From NCBI GenBank assembly GCA_029561455.1, contig JAKQIY010000059.1:85321-149320 (forward strand): a DNA stretch of 64,000 nt, given 5' to 3'. Positions 51,170 through 59,845 of the stretch are shown here, piece after piece. Origin of the DNA: a bacterium. Lineage in GTDB: Bacteria > Zhuqueibacterota > Zhuqueibacteria > Residuimicrobiales > Krinioviventaceae. How positions within the stretch are numbered: position 1 is the first letter of the stretch; each line of letters starts with the position of its first letter. A program made the position numbers and the translations under genes. The notes beneath the pieces were generated by a model. That model made no database searches. It was not told the DNA's origin and worked only from the letters and a program-made list of their open reading frames with translations.

Positions 51170-51371
51170 TTTTTAATACAGGGCGCAAATTTATTTGGGG
51201 TTTCCAACCCCTGATATATCTGGCTCCGGGGCTCCGGCCCGGAGTCGTGGCAGCCCGGCTCTGCCGGGGTACAATTAGTGTTTTAAGTATTTCTTTCTAC
51301 CTGTATTTCCAGTCTATAGACTGGAAGTTAACGCGCCTAGATAGAGGCTTGGTGCGAGGAGAAAATGATAT
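51170..51371. repeat. Repeat cluster: degenerate modular repeat and 'gcgcgaggagaa' copy 2
   Basis: A partial modular repeat (tacagggcgcaaatttatttggggtttccaacccctg), GC-rich hairpins (ggctccggggctccggccc; cccggctctgccgggg), then 51287-51371 matching 49216-49300. It fills the gap 51122-51442; no gene seen. Confidence 0.65.
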
Positions 51372-51442
51372 GCTCATTATTAGTAGCAATGGAGTTGCTC
51401 TTCGTCAGAACTGTTGTGAGCCTGCATTCTCATTTGTTTTAC

Positions 51443-52327
51443 TTATGTAATTCCACCGGCTAAACGTATTAATTCTTTTTGGTCACAGTCTAACCAATGG
51501 GAGATATATAAATCAATTAAAGGACGAAACGAAACAGATGTATCAAGCGAAAATTTAATTCTTTTTCCGGTACCATCTACTGCCTCAAGCCATATAATCA
51601 CTTTTGATTTGCTTTCTATTTCACGTAAGTCCTTTATCCGGGAGGCGAATTGAGCCATTGTATGATAACTTATAGGTGTTATTTTAACTTGAAGCTTGCA
51701 TTCCAAATTAGTATCGGATTTCATGTGTTTAGGGTATTTTATCTCATTACCTTGAATAGAAGTTACCTTCTGCCCATACAAATCAAAAGGCAATTCAAAA
51801 TCTCTTTCACATTTCATACCTATAACTAGAACATCTAGTGCACAACCTGTATTTTCAATTCGAAAATTCATAACAATTGTGGCTGAAGGTATTGAATATT
51901 CAGATTTTTTATTCTCGCTATTTTGTATTTTATTATTTTTCATTCCTTTCGTTATAAGTTGTTCATTTGAATCAAAATCTTTAATTAATGTTTGTCTATA
52001 CTTTTGATTTATCAGATAGTATGAGTATTCACGTCCTTCGATAAAACATATGTTTATTTTTGCAATTTTTAAGATCGAATCAATATTTAATTCAGAAGAT
52101 ATTCGTTCTAGTTTCAATCGATAAGATTCTACCGACTCCTTATAAACTTGATATCCAGCCCAAAAGATACCAATAATTGCTAGTATGCCATAAACATTTG
52201 TCGGTAAGCTAAATTTTGGAATAAGAAATTGAGCTAACGCACCACCAATATCAAGTATGAGAAAAAGCCAAAAAATCCATTTTTGAAATATCATTTTAAC
52301 GTATATAGGCAATTCTGATTTTTTCAT
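51443..52327 (-). CDS. Membrane protein of unknown function
   Basis: The 294-residue protein has two N-terminal TM helices (IFWLFLILDIGGALAQFLI, YGILAIIGIFWAGYQVY), a short coiled linker and a soluble beta-rich domain (ATIVMNFRIENTGCALDVLVIGMKC, NLECKLQVKITPISYH, SKVIIWLEAVDGTGKRIKF). GAGG precedes the ATG. It is AT-rich like other accessory genes here. No family recognised; it may be an effector or sensor. Confidence 0.75.
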   Translation of the reverse strand: MKKSELPIYVKMIFQKWIFWLFLILDIGGALAQFLIPKFSLPTNVYGILAIIGIFWAGYQVYKESVESYRLKLERISSELNIDSILKIAKINICFIEGREYSYYLINQKYRQTLIKDFDSNEQLITKGMKNNKIQNSENKKSEYSIPSATIVMNFRIENTGCALDVLVIGMKCERDFELPFDLYGQKVTSIQGNEIKYPKHMKSDTNLECKLQVKITPISYHTMAQFASRIKDLREIESKSKVIIWLEAVDGTGKRIKFSLDTSVSFRPLIDLYISHWLDCDQKELIRLAGGIT

Positions 52328-52540
52328 CTTCCTCTTTCATATTTGTACATTTGAGAATCAAAAAGTCAAACATAATCCTGGGGGGATAGGCCAGAATTAC
52401 GAACCAATGATGACTCTGTTCAATAAAAATTGTTGCACTTATTTCTTGAACTTACACTTGGTTTACTCATAAAATTATTATATAAAGTAATTATTATTCT
52501 GTGGTCAAATTAAATACATAATCATACTTATAAAAATTAT

Positions 52541-52612
52541 TTATTTACTTGTTTCACCTCTTTCCATCTCAAAATCTCCAAACATCCCGCCGCCGCCCAG
52601 GTACAACTCCAT
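52541..52612 (-). other. 23-codon glycine-rich frame downstream of the radical SAM maturase
   Basis: In the 391 bp gap 52328-52718 a short frame from ATG 52612 encodes MELYLGGGGMFGDFEMERGE followed by TSK and a stop. It lies ~107 bp after the stop of the radical SAM/SPASM gene, same strand. There is no ribosome binding site and the frame is open upstream to a TAA only 12 codons earlier. It could be a precursor-like peptide, a remnant or chance. The rest of the gap is AT-rich and empty. Confidence 0.2.
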
Positions 52613-52718
52613 ATCAATCGTATGGCAGAAATAAACAAAATTTTTCGGTTATATGCAACAATTATTTTCAAAAATGAATAAAAAATCCTCGTGTCAACCA
52701 AATCCCCACGAAAAATAC

Positions 52719-54131
52719 TTATCCCCGGCCGCAGCAGTGTTTGTACTTTTTCCCGCTGCCGCAGGGACATAACTGGTTGCGTCCCAGCCGAGCGCGCGGC
52801 GGCGCCGGCGAGTCGGATGGACGGCGGGACGAGTCTTCCGCCGGGATTGGCGGAGTGGGCGACGGGTCGGCGTCAGGCGTTGTGTGCGGTTTGGATGCTG
52901 CGGAATGAGCAGCGGCGGCGGATGAAGCGGCGGGCATTTTGCCGGTTACAGGTGCAACAGCAGGATCAGTTTGGCGGGTCATCGTTGGCCTGACCAAAAC
53001 CTGCTGCGCGCGCCATTGCTCCTCCAGTTGGCGCAGGCGGGCGTCGGCGTGCTCAAAGAACAGTTTATATGCGGCGCAATAATGGTTGGAGCCGCCGGTC
53101 GCCGGGTTGTTTTGCCGGTCACGCGGACAGCCGCAGCAGCAGTGCGTCAGCCAGGGGCATTCCCCGCATTCCGGCGGCAATACAGCCTTTTGCGCGCCAA
53201 ACTTGTTTTGCAGCGGCGAATTGAGCAGCTCGGTCAGACTATCCGTCATGATGTTGCCCAGCTTCCACTCCGGTTCGACAAAGAAATCGCAGGCGTACAC
53301 ATCGCCGTTATGCTCGACCACTGTGTAAATGCCGCATTCCGGCAGTAGAGTGCATTCCGGCGCGGGCAGTCCCACATAGCTGTAAAACACCGAATCGAAC
53401 CAGCGAATGAATGTAGTGGGCCGGCCGGAGCGAAAATCCGCGCTCCACAGGTCGAACACCTCGCACAGGAACTTGCCATACGCCTCGGCGGAAACCGAAA
53501 ACGGCGCTATACCGGCGGGATTGCCCGTATCCCGCTCCAGGCAGGGAATGAACTGCATATATTCCAGGCCGTTTTGTTTGTGATACTCGTAAATCTCGCG
53601 CGCGTACTGCGCCGAATGATCGTTCACCACCACCAGGGCATTGACCGCCACACCGGCCTGTAATAACACATCCCGCGCCCGCGCCACCTTTTCCCAGCTT
53701 GGCGCGCCACTTTTGTACTTGCGGTAGCGGTCATGTACGTGCTGCGGGCCGTCCAGGGAGAGACCCACCAGGAATTTGGCGTCGCGCAAAAACTGCGCCC
53801 ATTCCGCATTAATTAAAATGCCGTTGGTTTGCAGGCCGTTGCCGACAATTTGCCCCGCTGCGCCAAAGCGGCGCTGGTATTCCACGGCGCGGCGGTAAAA
53901 GTCCACGCCCATCAGGGTGGGTTCGCCGCCCTGCCAGCCAAAAGAGACTTGCCTGCTGCCGGCGCGCATCACCTGGCGCACCAATGCTTTCAACACCGGC
54001 TCGCTCATGCGGTGCACCTTGTCCGGGAACAGGCGGCTTTTGTCCAGGTAAAAGCAGTAATCGCAGCCCAGATTGCAGTCCGGTCCGGCGGGTTTGACCA
54101 GCACGGAATTCAACGGTTTTTTCACAGTCAC
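52719..54131 (-). CDS. Anaerobic sulfatase-maturating enzyme (radical SAM/SPASM) with SEC-C tail
   Basis: anSMEs oxidise a Cys or Ser of sulfatases to formylglycine. GTG 54131 with TGAGG upstream gives 470 residues. The radical SAM cluster motif is CNLGCDYCFYLDK. Family marks are FGWQGGEPTL, GLSLDGPQHVHDRYR, MQFIPCLERD, the SPASM Cys set CTLLPECGIY...VYACDFF and CGECPWLTHCCCGCPRDRQ. After a Pro/Ala/Ser-rich linker (~400-450) comes a SEC-C zinc motif, NQLCPCGSGKKYKHCCG. No sulfatase is adjacent. It lies 9 bp after the M20 peptidase gene. Confidence 0.93.
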   Translation of the reverse strand: MTVKKPLNSVLVKPAGPDCNLGCDYCFYLDKSRLFPDKVHRMSEPVLKALVRQVMRAGSRQVSFGWQGGEPTLMGVDFYRRAVEYQRRFGAAGQIVGNGLQTNGILINAEWAQFLRDAKFLVGLSLDGPQHVHDRYRKYKSGAPSWEKVARARDVLLQAGVAVNALVVVNDHSAQYAREIYEYHKQNGLEYMQFIPCLERDTGNPAGIAPFSVSAEAYGKFLCEVFDLWSADFRSGRPTTFIRWFDSVFYSYVGLPAPECTLLPECGIYTVVEHNGDVYACDFFVEPEWKLGNIMTDSLTELLNSPLQNKFGAQKAVLPPECGECPWLTHCCCGCPRDRQNNPATGGSNHYCAAYKLFFEHADARLRQLEEQWRAQQVLVRPTMTRQTDPAVAPVTGKMPAASSAAAAHSAASKPHTTPDADPSPTPPIPAEDSSRRPSDSPAPPRARLGRNQLCPCGSGKKYKHCCGRG

Positions 54132-54139
54132 GCTACGCC

Positions 54140-55318
54140 TCAGGCTAAAGTTTTGGCGCTGTAAAAAGCGGCGCAATTTTGCAACAGGCCGGTCAGCACC
54201 TCCACCCCTTTGAGTAATTGCGTTATTTCAATAAACTCGTTCTCACTGTGCGCCTGGGCCATATCGCCAACGCCCCACAGCACGGTGTCGTAACCCGCGC
54301 CGCTAAAATGCCCGGCGTCCGAATACCAGGGCTCAAATTTACGCACATGGGTCAGGTTATGGCAATCCAGCGCCTGCTCCAGCAGCGGCAGGATCTGCGA
54401 ATCCGCTTTGGCGCTATAGGGCGGGAAAATAGCAATTTCATTATAGCGCGCGCCTTTTAGGGCGTTGAGCCGGGCGGCAGCATGATCGCGCTGAGCGGCG
54501 ATGTCGGTCTCCGGTTTAAAACGGCAGTCCACGCTCAGTTCACAAAAGTTGGGAATGATATTGATGAGTTCGCCGCCGTGAATTTTGGTCATGCTCATGG
54601 AATTACCGGCAATGCGTTCAAAGCCGGGTTTCAGTTCCTGCATGATCAGGTCCAGCGCCGGGCGCATCCGTTCGATGGCGTTAACGCCCATATATGGCCG
54701 GGAAGAATGGCAGGATTTGCCGGTGGTTTTGACGGTAAAGCGCCAGGAGCCGAAATGACCGATGACCGGCTGCATCCCGGTCGGTTCGCCAATGAGCACC
54801 ATATCGAGCGGAATGGGACGGCGCGACAATTCACGGGCGCCGAGGGTGCCGCCTTCCTCGCCCATGGTGGCCATAAAGATCAGGTTGAACGCGCCGGGGT
54901 CGAACGGATGTTCCCGGAACCAGTGTAACATGGCGGTGATCATTACGGCCATGGTGCCTTTGACATCGCAGGCGCCGCGCCCGTATAACCGGCCGTTATG
55001 GATTTCGGCGGCAAACGGGTCGATGCTCATGCCTTCCACGCTGACCGTATCCAGGTGCGCTTCAAACGCCAGCGTCGGCAGGCCGGGATTGAATTGCCGG
55101 TGTCGGGCAATGAGATTGGGCCGGTTATCGATCACCGGCAGCAAATTGGTTTGGATATTAAATTTATCGAAATACTCTTCCAGCCAGTTAGCCAGGCGGG
55201 TTTCACCGGTTACGCCTTCGCTGTGGGCGCAGCCGGGAATAGAGTTAATGCGGATCAGTTGCTGCGCCAGTTTGACCACATCCATTATTTCCGCATCGAG
55301 TTGAACACAACGGGCCAT
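54140..55318 (-). CDS. M20-family amidohydrolase (ArgE/DapE-like)
   Basis: The 392-residue enzyme has the M20 metal ligands in LAFEAHLDTVSV (His, Asp), GRGACDVKGTMAVMI (Asp), MATMGEEGGTLGA (catalytic Glu, ligand Glu) and IGEPTGMQPVIGH (Glu), plus a lid domain from ~175 to 290. It fits acetylornithine or succinyl-diaminopimelate deacylases or a broader N-acyl-amino-acid hydrolase; substrate not settled. It is probably co-transcribed with the maturase gene downstream. Confidence 0.92.
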   Translation of the reverse strand: MARCVQLDAEIMDVVKLAQQLIRINSIPGCAHSEGVTGETRLANWLEEYFDKFNIQTNLLPVIDNRPNLIARHRQFNPGLPTLAFEAHLDTVSVEGMSIDPFAAEIHNGRLYGRGACDVKGTMAVMITAMLHWFREHPFDPGAFNLIFMATMGEEGGTLGARELSRRPIPLDMVLIGEPTGMQPVIGHFGSWRFTVKTTGKSCHSSRPYMGVNAIERMRPALDLIMQELKPGFERIAGNSMSMTKIHGGELINIIPNFCELSVDCRFKPETDIAAQRDHAAARLNALKGARYNEIAIFPPYSAKADSQILPLLEQALDCHNLTHVRKFEPWYSDAGHFSGAGYDTVLWGVGDMAQAHSENEFIEITQLLKGVEVLTGLLQNCAAFYSAKTLA

Positions 55319-55338
55319 CTTTTACATACACCCTTTCA

Positions 55339-55368
55339 TAAAAAACCCGGCTCTTGCCGGGCTTTTTG
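55339..55368 (-). terminator. Rho-independent terminator after the GH13 gene
   Basis: On the minus strand AGCCCGGCAAGAGCCGGGTTTTTT: a 7 bp GC stem, 4-5 base loop and T-run, 9 bp after the GH13 stop codon and just upstream of the M20 start. Confidence 0.9.
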
Positions 55369-55376
55369 TTTGTTAG

Positions 55377-57695
55377 TTATTGTTGTTTCAGGATCATGCC
55401 ACTGGTGGGCGGCAGGGTTATGGTTTTTTCCCTGAGCACATCGAGGCTGTCCACCCCGGCCCAGTCGGCATTGACGATCACAATCCATTCTCCCGCCGGA
55501 ACGGTAAAATCGGCTTTTTCAGTCATATTGGCGTTGATCAGCGCCAGGAAATTGCTGTCGTCCCCGGAACCGGCTTTATTGATAGTGAAACTCAAAGCCA
55601 GGGGCGATTTGTGGGGCAAAAAGGTAATGTCTTTTTTGCCGCTGTGCCGGAAAGCGGGATGCTTGTGCCGTAAAGCGATGAGGCCCTGGTAATAATCCAC
55701 CAGTTCGCGATTCAGGTCGGCATGATCAAAGTTGAGCCAGTTGGTTTCATTATCCTTGTTGTAGGAATTATGGTCGATCTTGCCGACATGGCTATCCGGT
55801 ACCAGGGTTGGCGCAATCACCTTGCTGCGCGCATATTCCTGACCTTCGTGGATCATCACCGCACCCTGACTGATGAACAGAATGAGCGCGCCCAATTTAT
55901 TCACCGCCAGTTGTTTAGGCTTGAGCGCTTGTTCAAAGGGCGAGCCGCCTGTAACCTGGTCGAGACCGACGTCGCCGAGGCCGATGCGTACAAAATCGCC
56001 CAGGGTATGGTCGTCATGCGATTCCAGGTAATTGACGGCATGTTCCTTTTTCTGGAACAGGCCGCCATCCTCGGCCAGGTTGCCAAGGATATAGCGTTTG
56101 ATCGTTTCCGGGTTATTAAAGTCAAAAAAACGCCCAAAAATAAAGCTCTGATTCTTGTCCGGGTACTGGCCTTTAACGCCGTTGCGGATCTGGTCGTTCC
56201 ACACGCCCCAGCCATGTTTGGAAAACTCTGCCGGTTCGTATTCACCACCGCCCCAGGGTTCGGCAATCAGGATCACATTCGGGTTGATTTTCAGCGCTTC
56301 TTTGCGAATCGCGTCGATAGTCTCCCAGTCCAGCATGGCGGCCAGGTCAAAGCGAAAGCCGTCGATATGATATTCCTGCATCCAGTATTTGATACAGTCC
56401 ACTATAAACTTGCGCGCCATTGGCCGTTCGGTGTAAAAATCGTTCCCGCAGCCACTGCCGGATTTATAGGACTGGTCGTCGTGAAGGCGGAAAAAATAAT
56501 TTTTATCGATCTGCTTGAAACAGTTATGATCGTATTGGGAAACATGATTAAAGACCACATCGAGAATGACGGCGATCTTTTCTTTATGAAAGGCTTTGAC
56601 GACGTCTTTAAATTCCTTCACCTGCCGCCCATCCAGACCGCAGACGCCGCCGGGCTCCAGGTTTTGTTCGCTTGCATAATACGATTCCGGGGCAAAGAAC
56701 CAGGAAGTCATATAGCCCCAATGATTGCGGGCGTAGGGGTTCCAGGTGTTGATAACGCCATTCAGCGGCACACCGTAGGGATATTCGATATTGCCGAAAT
56801 CGTGGATGGGTAAAAATTCTACCGCGTTCACGCCGAGGGCTTTAACATAATTGATGCCGCCTTTGGTATCATGGAGGATCAAACCGGGATAACTGCCGGC
56901 CAACTGTTTAGGGACGCCGGAAGAGGGATGCGCGGTTAAATCGCGGATATGACATTCATAGATGACCAAATCCGACATTTTATAATGCAGGGGCTGATCG
57001 CCTTCCCAGTTATAATCGCTGCTATCGAGAATGAGCGTTTTACCGGTATGTTTATAGTCATTCGTGGTAGCCACGGCGCGGGAATAGGGATCGCCGAACA
57101 GCCGGTTGGAATCGAAATGTTCCATGTCCCCGGCCGGGCGGTCGAGTTTGTAACCATAGTACATGCCGTAAAAATGGCCGGGCAGGCGACATTCCCACAC
57201 CCCGTCATTAGAGCGGTTCATGTCATGCTCTTCGCCGGTGGTATCGGCAAATTGTTTGAACAGGATCAGCTTTACCCAGCGGGCGCGCGGCGCGAATAAC
57301 CGGAAATAGGTAGCGCGGCTATCCTGAAAACAACCGAGTTCCTTATCGGTATAAAATTCATTCAAAACCGCGCCGGGATGTACCTCATAACGGGTATTCC
57401 GGAACAGCACATACCAGGTTTTGGTAATATCGATCTTGTCCGTTTCCAGCCGGATACGGTTATCCTTTAAGGACAATGAATGAATTTTGAGTTCGGGCGA
57501 TACCTGGAAATCTGAAGCTTTTAACCCGCCGGCATCGCCGTGGTATTTAATACTGATCGTATTAAAATCCCTGATTTTAACTGCTAGTATCTGCACCTGG
57601 TCAGTATTCCCTGTTAATGTACCTGTAAAAATAAATTGCCGGCACAAAATAATTACAATAATGTACCGCAGACAAATGTGTGGAAAAGATTTCAT
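55377..57695 (-). CDS. Exported GH13 debranching enzyme (pullulanase/isoamylase type)
   Basis: ATG 57695 (AAGAG upstream) gives 772 residues; a TTG two codons earlier is also in frame. After a signal peptide comes a starch-binding/CBM48-like part (~120-215, YFRLFAPRARWVKLILF...GMYYGYKLDRP), then the GH13 barrel with VILDVVFNHV, nucleophile DGFRFDLAAM (Asp), acid/base LIAEPWGGG (Glu) and NYLESHDDHTLGD (Asp). YNWEGDQPLHYKMSDLVIYE is the pullulanase-type pre-barrel strand. It cuts alpha-1,6 links in pullulan, glycogen or amylopectin outside the cytoplasm. A terminator follows. Confidence 0.94.
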   Translation of the reverse strand: MKSFPHICLRYIIVIILCRQFIFTGTLTGNTDQVQILAVKIRDFNTISIKYHGDAGGLKASDFQVSPELKIHSLSLKDNRIRLETDKIDITKTWYVLFRNTRYEVHPGAVLNEFYTDKELGCFQDSRATYFRLFAPRARWVKLILFKQFADTTGEEHDMNRSNDGVWECRLPGHFYGMYYGYKLDRPAGDMEHFDSNRLFGDPYSRAVATTNDYKHTGKTLILDSSDYNWEGDQPLHYKMSDLVIYECHIRDLTAHPSSGVPKQLAGSYPGLILHDTKGGINYVKALGVNAVEFLPIHDFGNIEYPYGVPLNGVINTWNPYARNHWGYMTSWFFAPESYYASEQNLEPGGVCGLDGRQVKEFKDVVKAFHKEKIAVILDVVFNHVSQYDHNCFKQIDKNYFFRLHDDQSYKSGSGCGNDFYTERPMARKFIVDCIKYWMQEYHIDGFRFDLAAMLDWETIDAIRKEALKINPNVILIAEPWGGGEYEPAEFSKHGWGVWNDQIRNGVKGQYPDKNQSFIFGRFFDFNNPETIKRYILGNLAEDGGLFQKKEHAVNYLESHDDHTLGDFVRIGLGDVGLDQVTGGSPFEQALKPKQLAVNKLGALILFISQGAVMIHEGQEYARSKVIAPTLVPDSHVGKIDHNSYNKDNETNWLNFDHADLNRELVDYYQGLIALRHKHPAFRHSGKKDITFLPHKSPLALSFTINKAGSGDDSNFLALINANMTEKADFTVPAGEWIVIVNADWAGVDSLDVLREKTITLPPTSGMILKQQ

Positions 57696-57840
57696 ATTCA
57701 ACTCTTGATATTAATTTTATCAATTTATTAAAATTGTTAACCAATGTCAATAACCTGTCGCTGAAATCATTTTCCCGGACAAATACGGGTTTAAATATCG
57801 CTATAGCTATATATTGTCTGCTGCCGGAGTTTTTAACTAT

Positions 57841-58287
57841 TTATATGTCTCCGTATGTATCTATACTTTTATCGGCATACAGATCATATTGCTTTAATAC
57901 AATAGCTGTAGCAATTTTTTTGCCGGATAAAAATTGTTGCAACAGTTCACGGCCAAAATCCCACGCCTGCCGTTCAAACCGCTGCTTTACCGGCCCTTTG
58001 TCCAGGTTTAAATTGGCGGAAAACTCTTTATCCTGCCCGGCGTTTGCATAACGTTGCTGCTGTTGCACATGCCCGGCTTCATGAAATAACAAGCAAAAAG
58101 CCTCCTTACAGGAATCCGGCGAATTCATATAAAAAACCACAATGGCATGATGATCGGATGGTGGGTAATAAAAAGCCACTGCGTTTTGCACCGGCGCAAG
58201 CTGAATGGCAAGCTGCGGGAAAATATCCCAGCACAAAAAGGATTTGGCTTCTTTTAACAGGTTGAAAGTAAAAATATGTGCAGTCAT
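57841..58287 (-). CDS. HEAGH-motif protein (metallopeptidase-like), unknown
   Basis: This 148-residue protein contains FCLLFHEAGHVQQQQ, a HExxH-type zinc site, and 40 residues later FERQAWDFGRELLQQF, which could supply a third ligand Glu, as in ImmA/IrrE-like or gluzincin peptidases. It has no signal peptide. It is a short version of such domains. Role unknown; it lacks any HTH partner typical of ImmA. Confidence 0.75.
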   Translation of the reverse strand: MTAHIFTFNLLKEAKSFLCWDIFPQLAIQLAPVQNAVAFYYPPSDHHAIVVFYMNSPDSCKEAFCLLFHEAGHVQQQQRYANAGQDKEFSANLNLDKGPVKQRFERQAWDFGRELLQQFLSGKKIATAIVLKQYDLYADKSIDTYGDI

Positions 58288-58456
58288 ACAGATGTTAACC
58301 CGAAAAGCAAGCCGGTTATTACCCGGCGCTACTTGCCGAAAAAAATATTACGTTTACTTGATTTACCGAAAAAAGGAACAAGCATTTGTATAGCAATTTA
58401 TTTACAACAGCGCAGCAAAAAGCTGCGGCTTTTCTGCGTCGGTTTTTTAGCAGCGG

Positions 58457-58966
58457 TTATTTAAAAACAGCCAGTATTTCCCCAAAGTAAACCTTGTGAT
58501 AATCCTGCGCGGGGTAACATTTTTCAATATCCGGATCATTAAAATTGGCTGGATTCAGGCTATCGCTATAAATTTTTTTACATTCGATAATCAATTTGGC
58601 TTCTTTATAAGCAGGCGCGGCTACGAATTGCGACGCTATCGGCGTCAACCCCGAAGCGGCAATTTTATCTCCATCACGTCCGGAGCGGGTGCCGAGTATT
58701 TGCATGGCTTTGCGGTAATTGCTGGCAAAACCGCACAAGGTAAACGTATCATAACTTTCCATAAATTCAAAGGTGTACCGGGTAGGCCGCACAACAACCT
58801 GTACAAACGGCTTTTTCCACATCACGCCAAAACTGCCCCAGGCGACGATCATCGAATTATATTCGCCTTCATTATAATCACCGCAGGTCAACACAAACCA
58901 TTTGTTGACCCACTGGTCATATACTTTGATAGCAAAATCCTGAATCTCGATTTTATTTAGCAACAT
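58457..58966 (-). CDS. Flavin reductase-like (FMN-binding split-barrel) protein
   Basis: The 169-residue protein is related to flavoredoxins: WFVLTCGDYNEGEYNSMIVAWGSFGVMWKKPFVQVVVRPTRYT...TFTLCGFASNYRKAMQILGTRSGRDGDK. It would bind FMN and pass electrons from NAD(P)H or another donor to a partner oxygenase or reductase. The start has GGGA nearby. Monocistronic. Confidence 0.88.
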   Translation of the reverse strand: MLLNKIEIQDFAIKVYDQWVNKWFVLTCGDYNEGEYNSMIVAWGSFGVMWKKPFVQVVVRPTRYTFEFMESYDTFTLCGFASNYRKAMQILGTRSGRDGDKIAASGLTPIASQFVAAPAYKEAKLIIECKKIYSDSLNPANFNDPDIEKCYPAQDYHKVYFGEILAVFK

Positions 58967-59131
58967 TTTCTATTCCCATCCCATTCACTTTTCACTATTT
59001 CAACAATATCTCAAGGGATAAAACAAACCTGTATATTGCCATATTCCACTTTACTCATTGTTTATTTATAACCTGCATAATAATGTCGGTTTTTATTGCA
59101 ACACAATGAACCTACTCACCAGGCAAGTGAT

Positions 59132-59845
59132 TCAACGCACCGCGCTGATAATAGCAATATTTAAAAACCGCCAGGGGACTTCAATATTCCTGAAACCGGC
59201 TTGTTTCAGCCAATCGATTTTTTCCTCTATTTTACAAACATGATGCTCCTGCCGCAGCAGTGATGAGCCGGATAGCTGCTCAATCTGCTCCCCGGTTACC
59301 TGGCCGTTTTTAATGGCGTTCTGCACCAGCATGATCTCAATATCATGAAAAACCCGGTTGATGCGGGTGTCGCCGGCGCGAAAGAACTCGCAGGAAACCC
59401 AGCGGCCGCCGCTTTCGAGAATTTCAAAAGCCCTGGCAATAACATCCTTTTGCTGTTTTGCTGGCAAATAATCTAATGTAAAAGAAGAGATAACAGCTTG
59501 TAGAGCGGACAAGTTTGTGCTCCATGACAGATGATTTAAATCGCCATCTACAGGCACAAACTGGTTGGCATAGCCGGCGAAGCGGGTTTTAACGCGGGTC
59601 AGAATTTCCGGGTGGCGATCAACTCCGAATATAACCGCTTGCGGGAAAACCTCAAACACTCGGCCGCTTAGATCACCAAAGCCGCATCCCAGGTCGGCAA
59701 CCCGGATTTCCGCGCTGTTATTAAAATCCAGCATGGAAACCATAATATCATGCGCTTCTCTATACTTGGGGATAATAAAACTAAACACATCCCCGATCAG
59801 ATCAATTTCATTCTGACTGCCGGTATTGTGATAATATTCGGTCAT
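59132..59845 (-). CDS. Class I SAM-dependent methyltransferase
   Basis: A 237-residue methyltransferase with SAM motif IRVADLGCGFGDLSGRVFEVFP, post-I acidic IFGVDRHPEIL and the IV/V region AVISSFTLDYLPAKQQKDVIARAFEILESGGRWVSCEFF. The start overlaps the stop of the GWxTD protein by 4 bp (ATGA), so the two are translationally coupled. The substrate is unknown. Confidence 0.88.
   Translation of the reverse strand: MTEYYHNTGSQNEIDLIGDVFSFIIPKYREAHDIMVSMLDFNNSAEIRVADLGCGFGDLSGRVFEVFPQAVIFGVDRHPEILTRVKTRFAGYANQFVPVDGDLNHLSWSTNLSALQAVISSFTLDYLPAKQQKDVIARAFEILESGGRWVSCEFFRAGDTRINRVFHDIEIMLVQNAIKNGQVTGEQIEQLSGSSLLRQEHHVCKIEEKIDWLKQAGFRNIEVPWRFLNIAIISAVR

Noticed and set aside
45951..51371. Integron attC cassette array
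   Set aside because: Orientation, gene types and palindromes are suggestive, but I could not find paired RYYYAAC/GTTRRRY core sites in consistent positions, and no integrase is present. Kept only as an analogy.
52537..52770. 77-codon frame at the end of the maturase gene
   Set aside because: It overlaps the SEC-C coding end in another frame, has no ribosome site and shows no domain.
55722..56813. 363-codon plus-strand frame opposite the GH13 enzyme
   Set aside because: Antisense shadow. The minus-strand GH13 frame has complete catalytic motifs and a terminator.
58380..58450. Terminator candidate (agcgcagcaaaaagctgcggc)
   Set aside because: A stem can be drawn (CGCAGC/GCTGCG on the minus strand), but no T-run follows the stem in the orientation needed for the flavin reductase gene.
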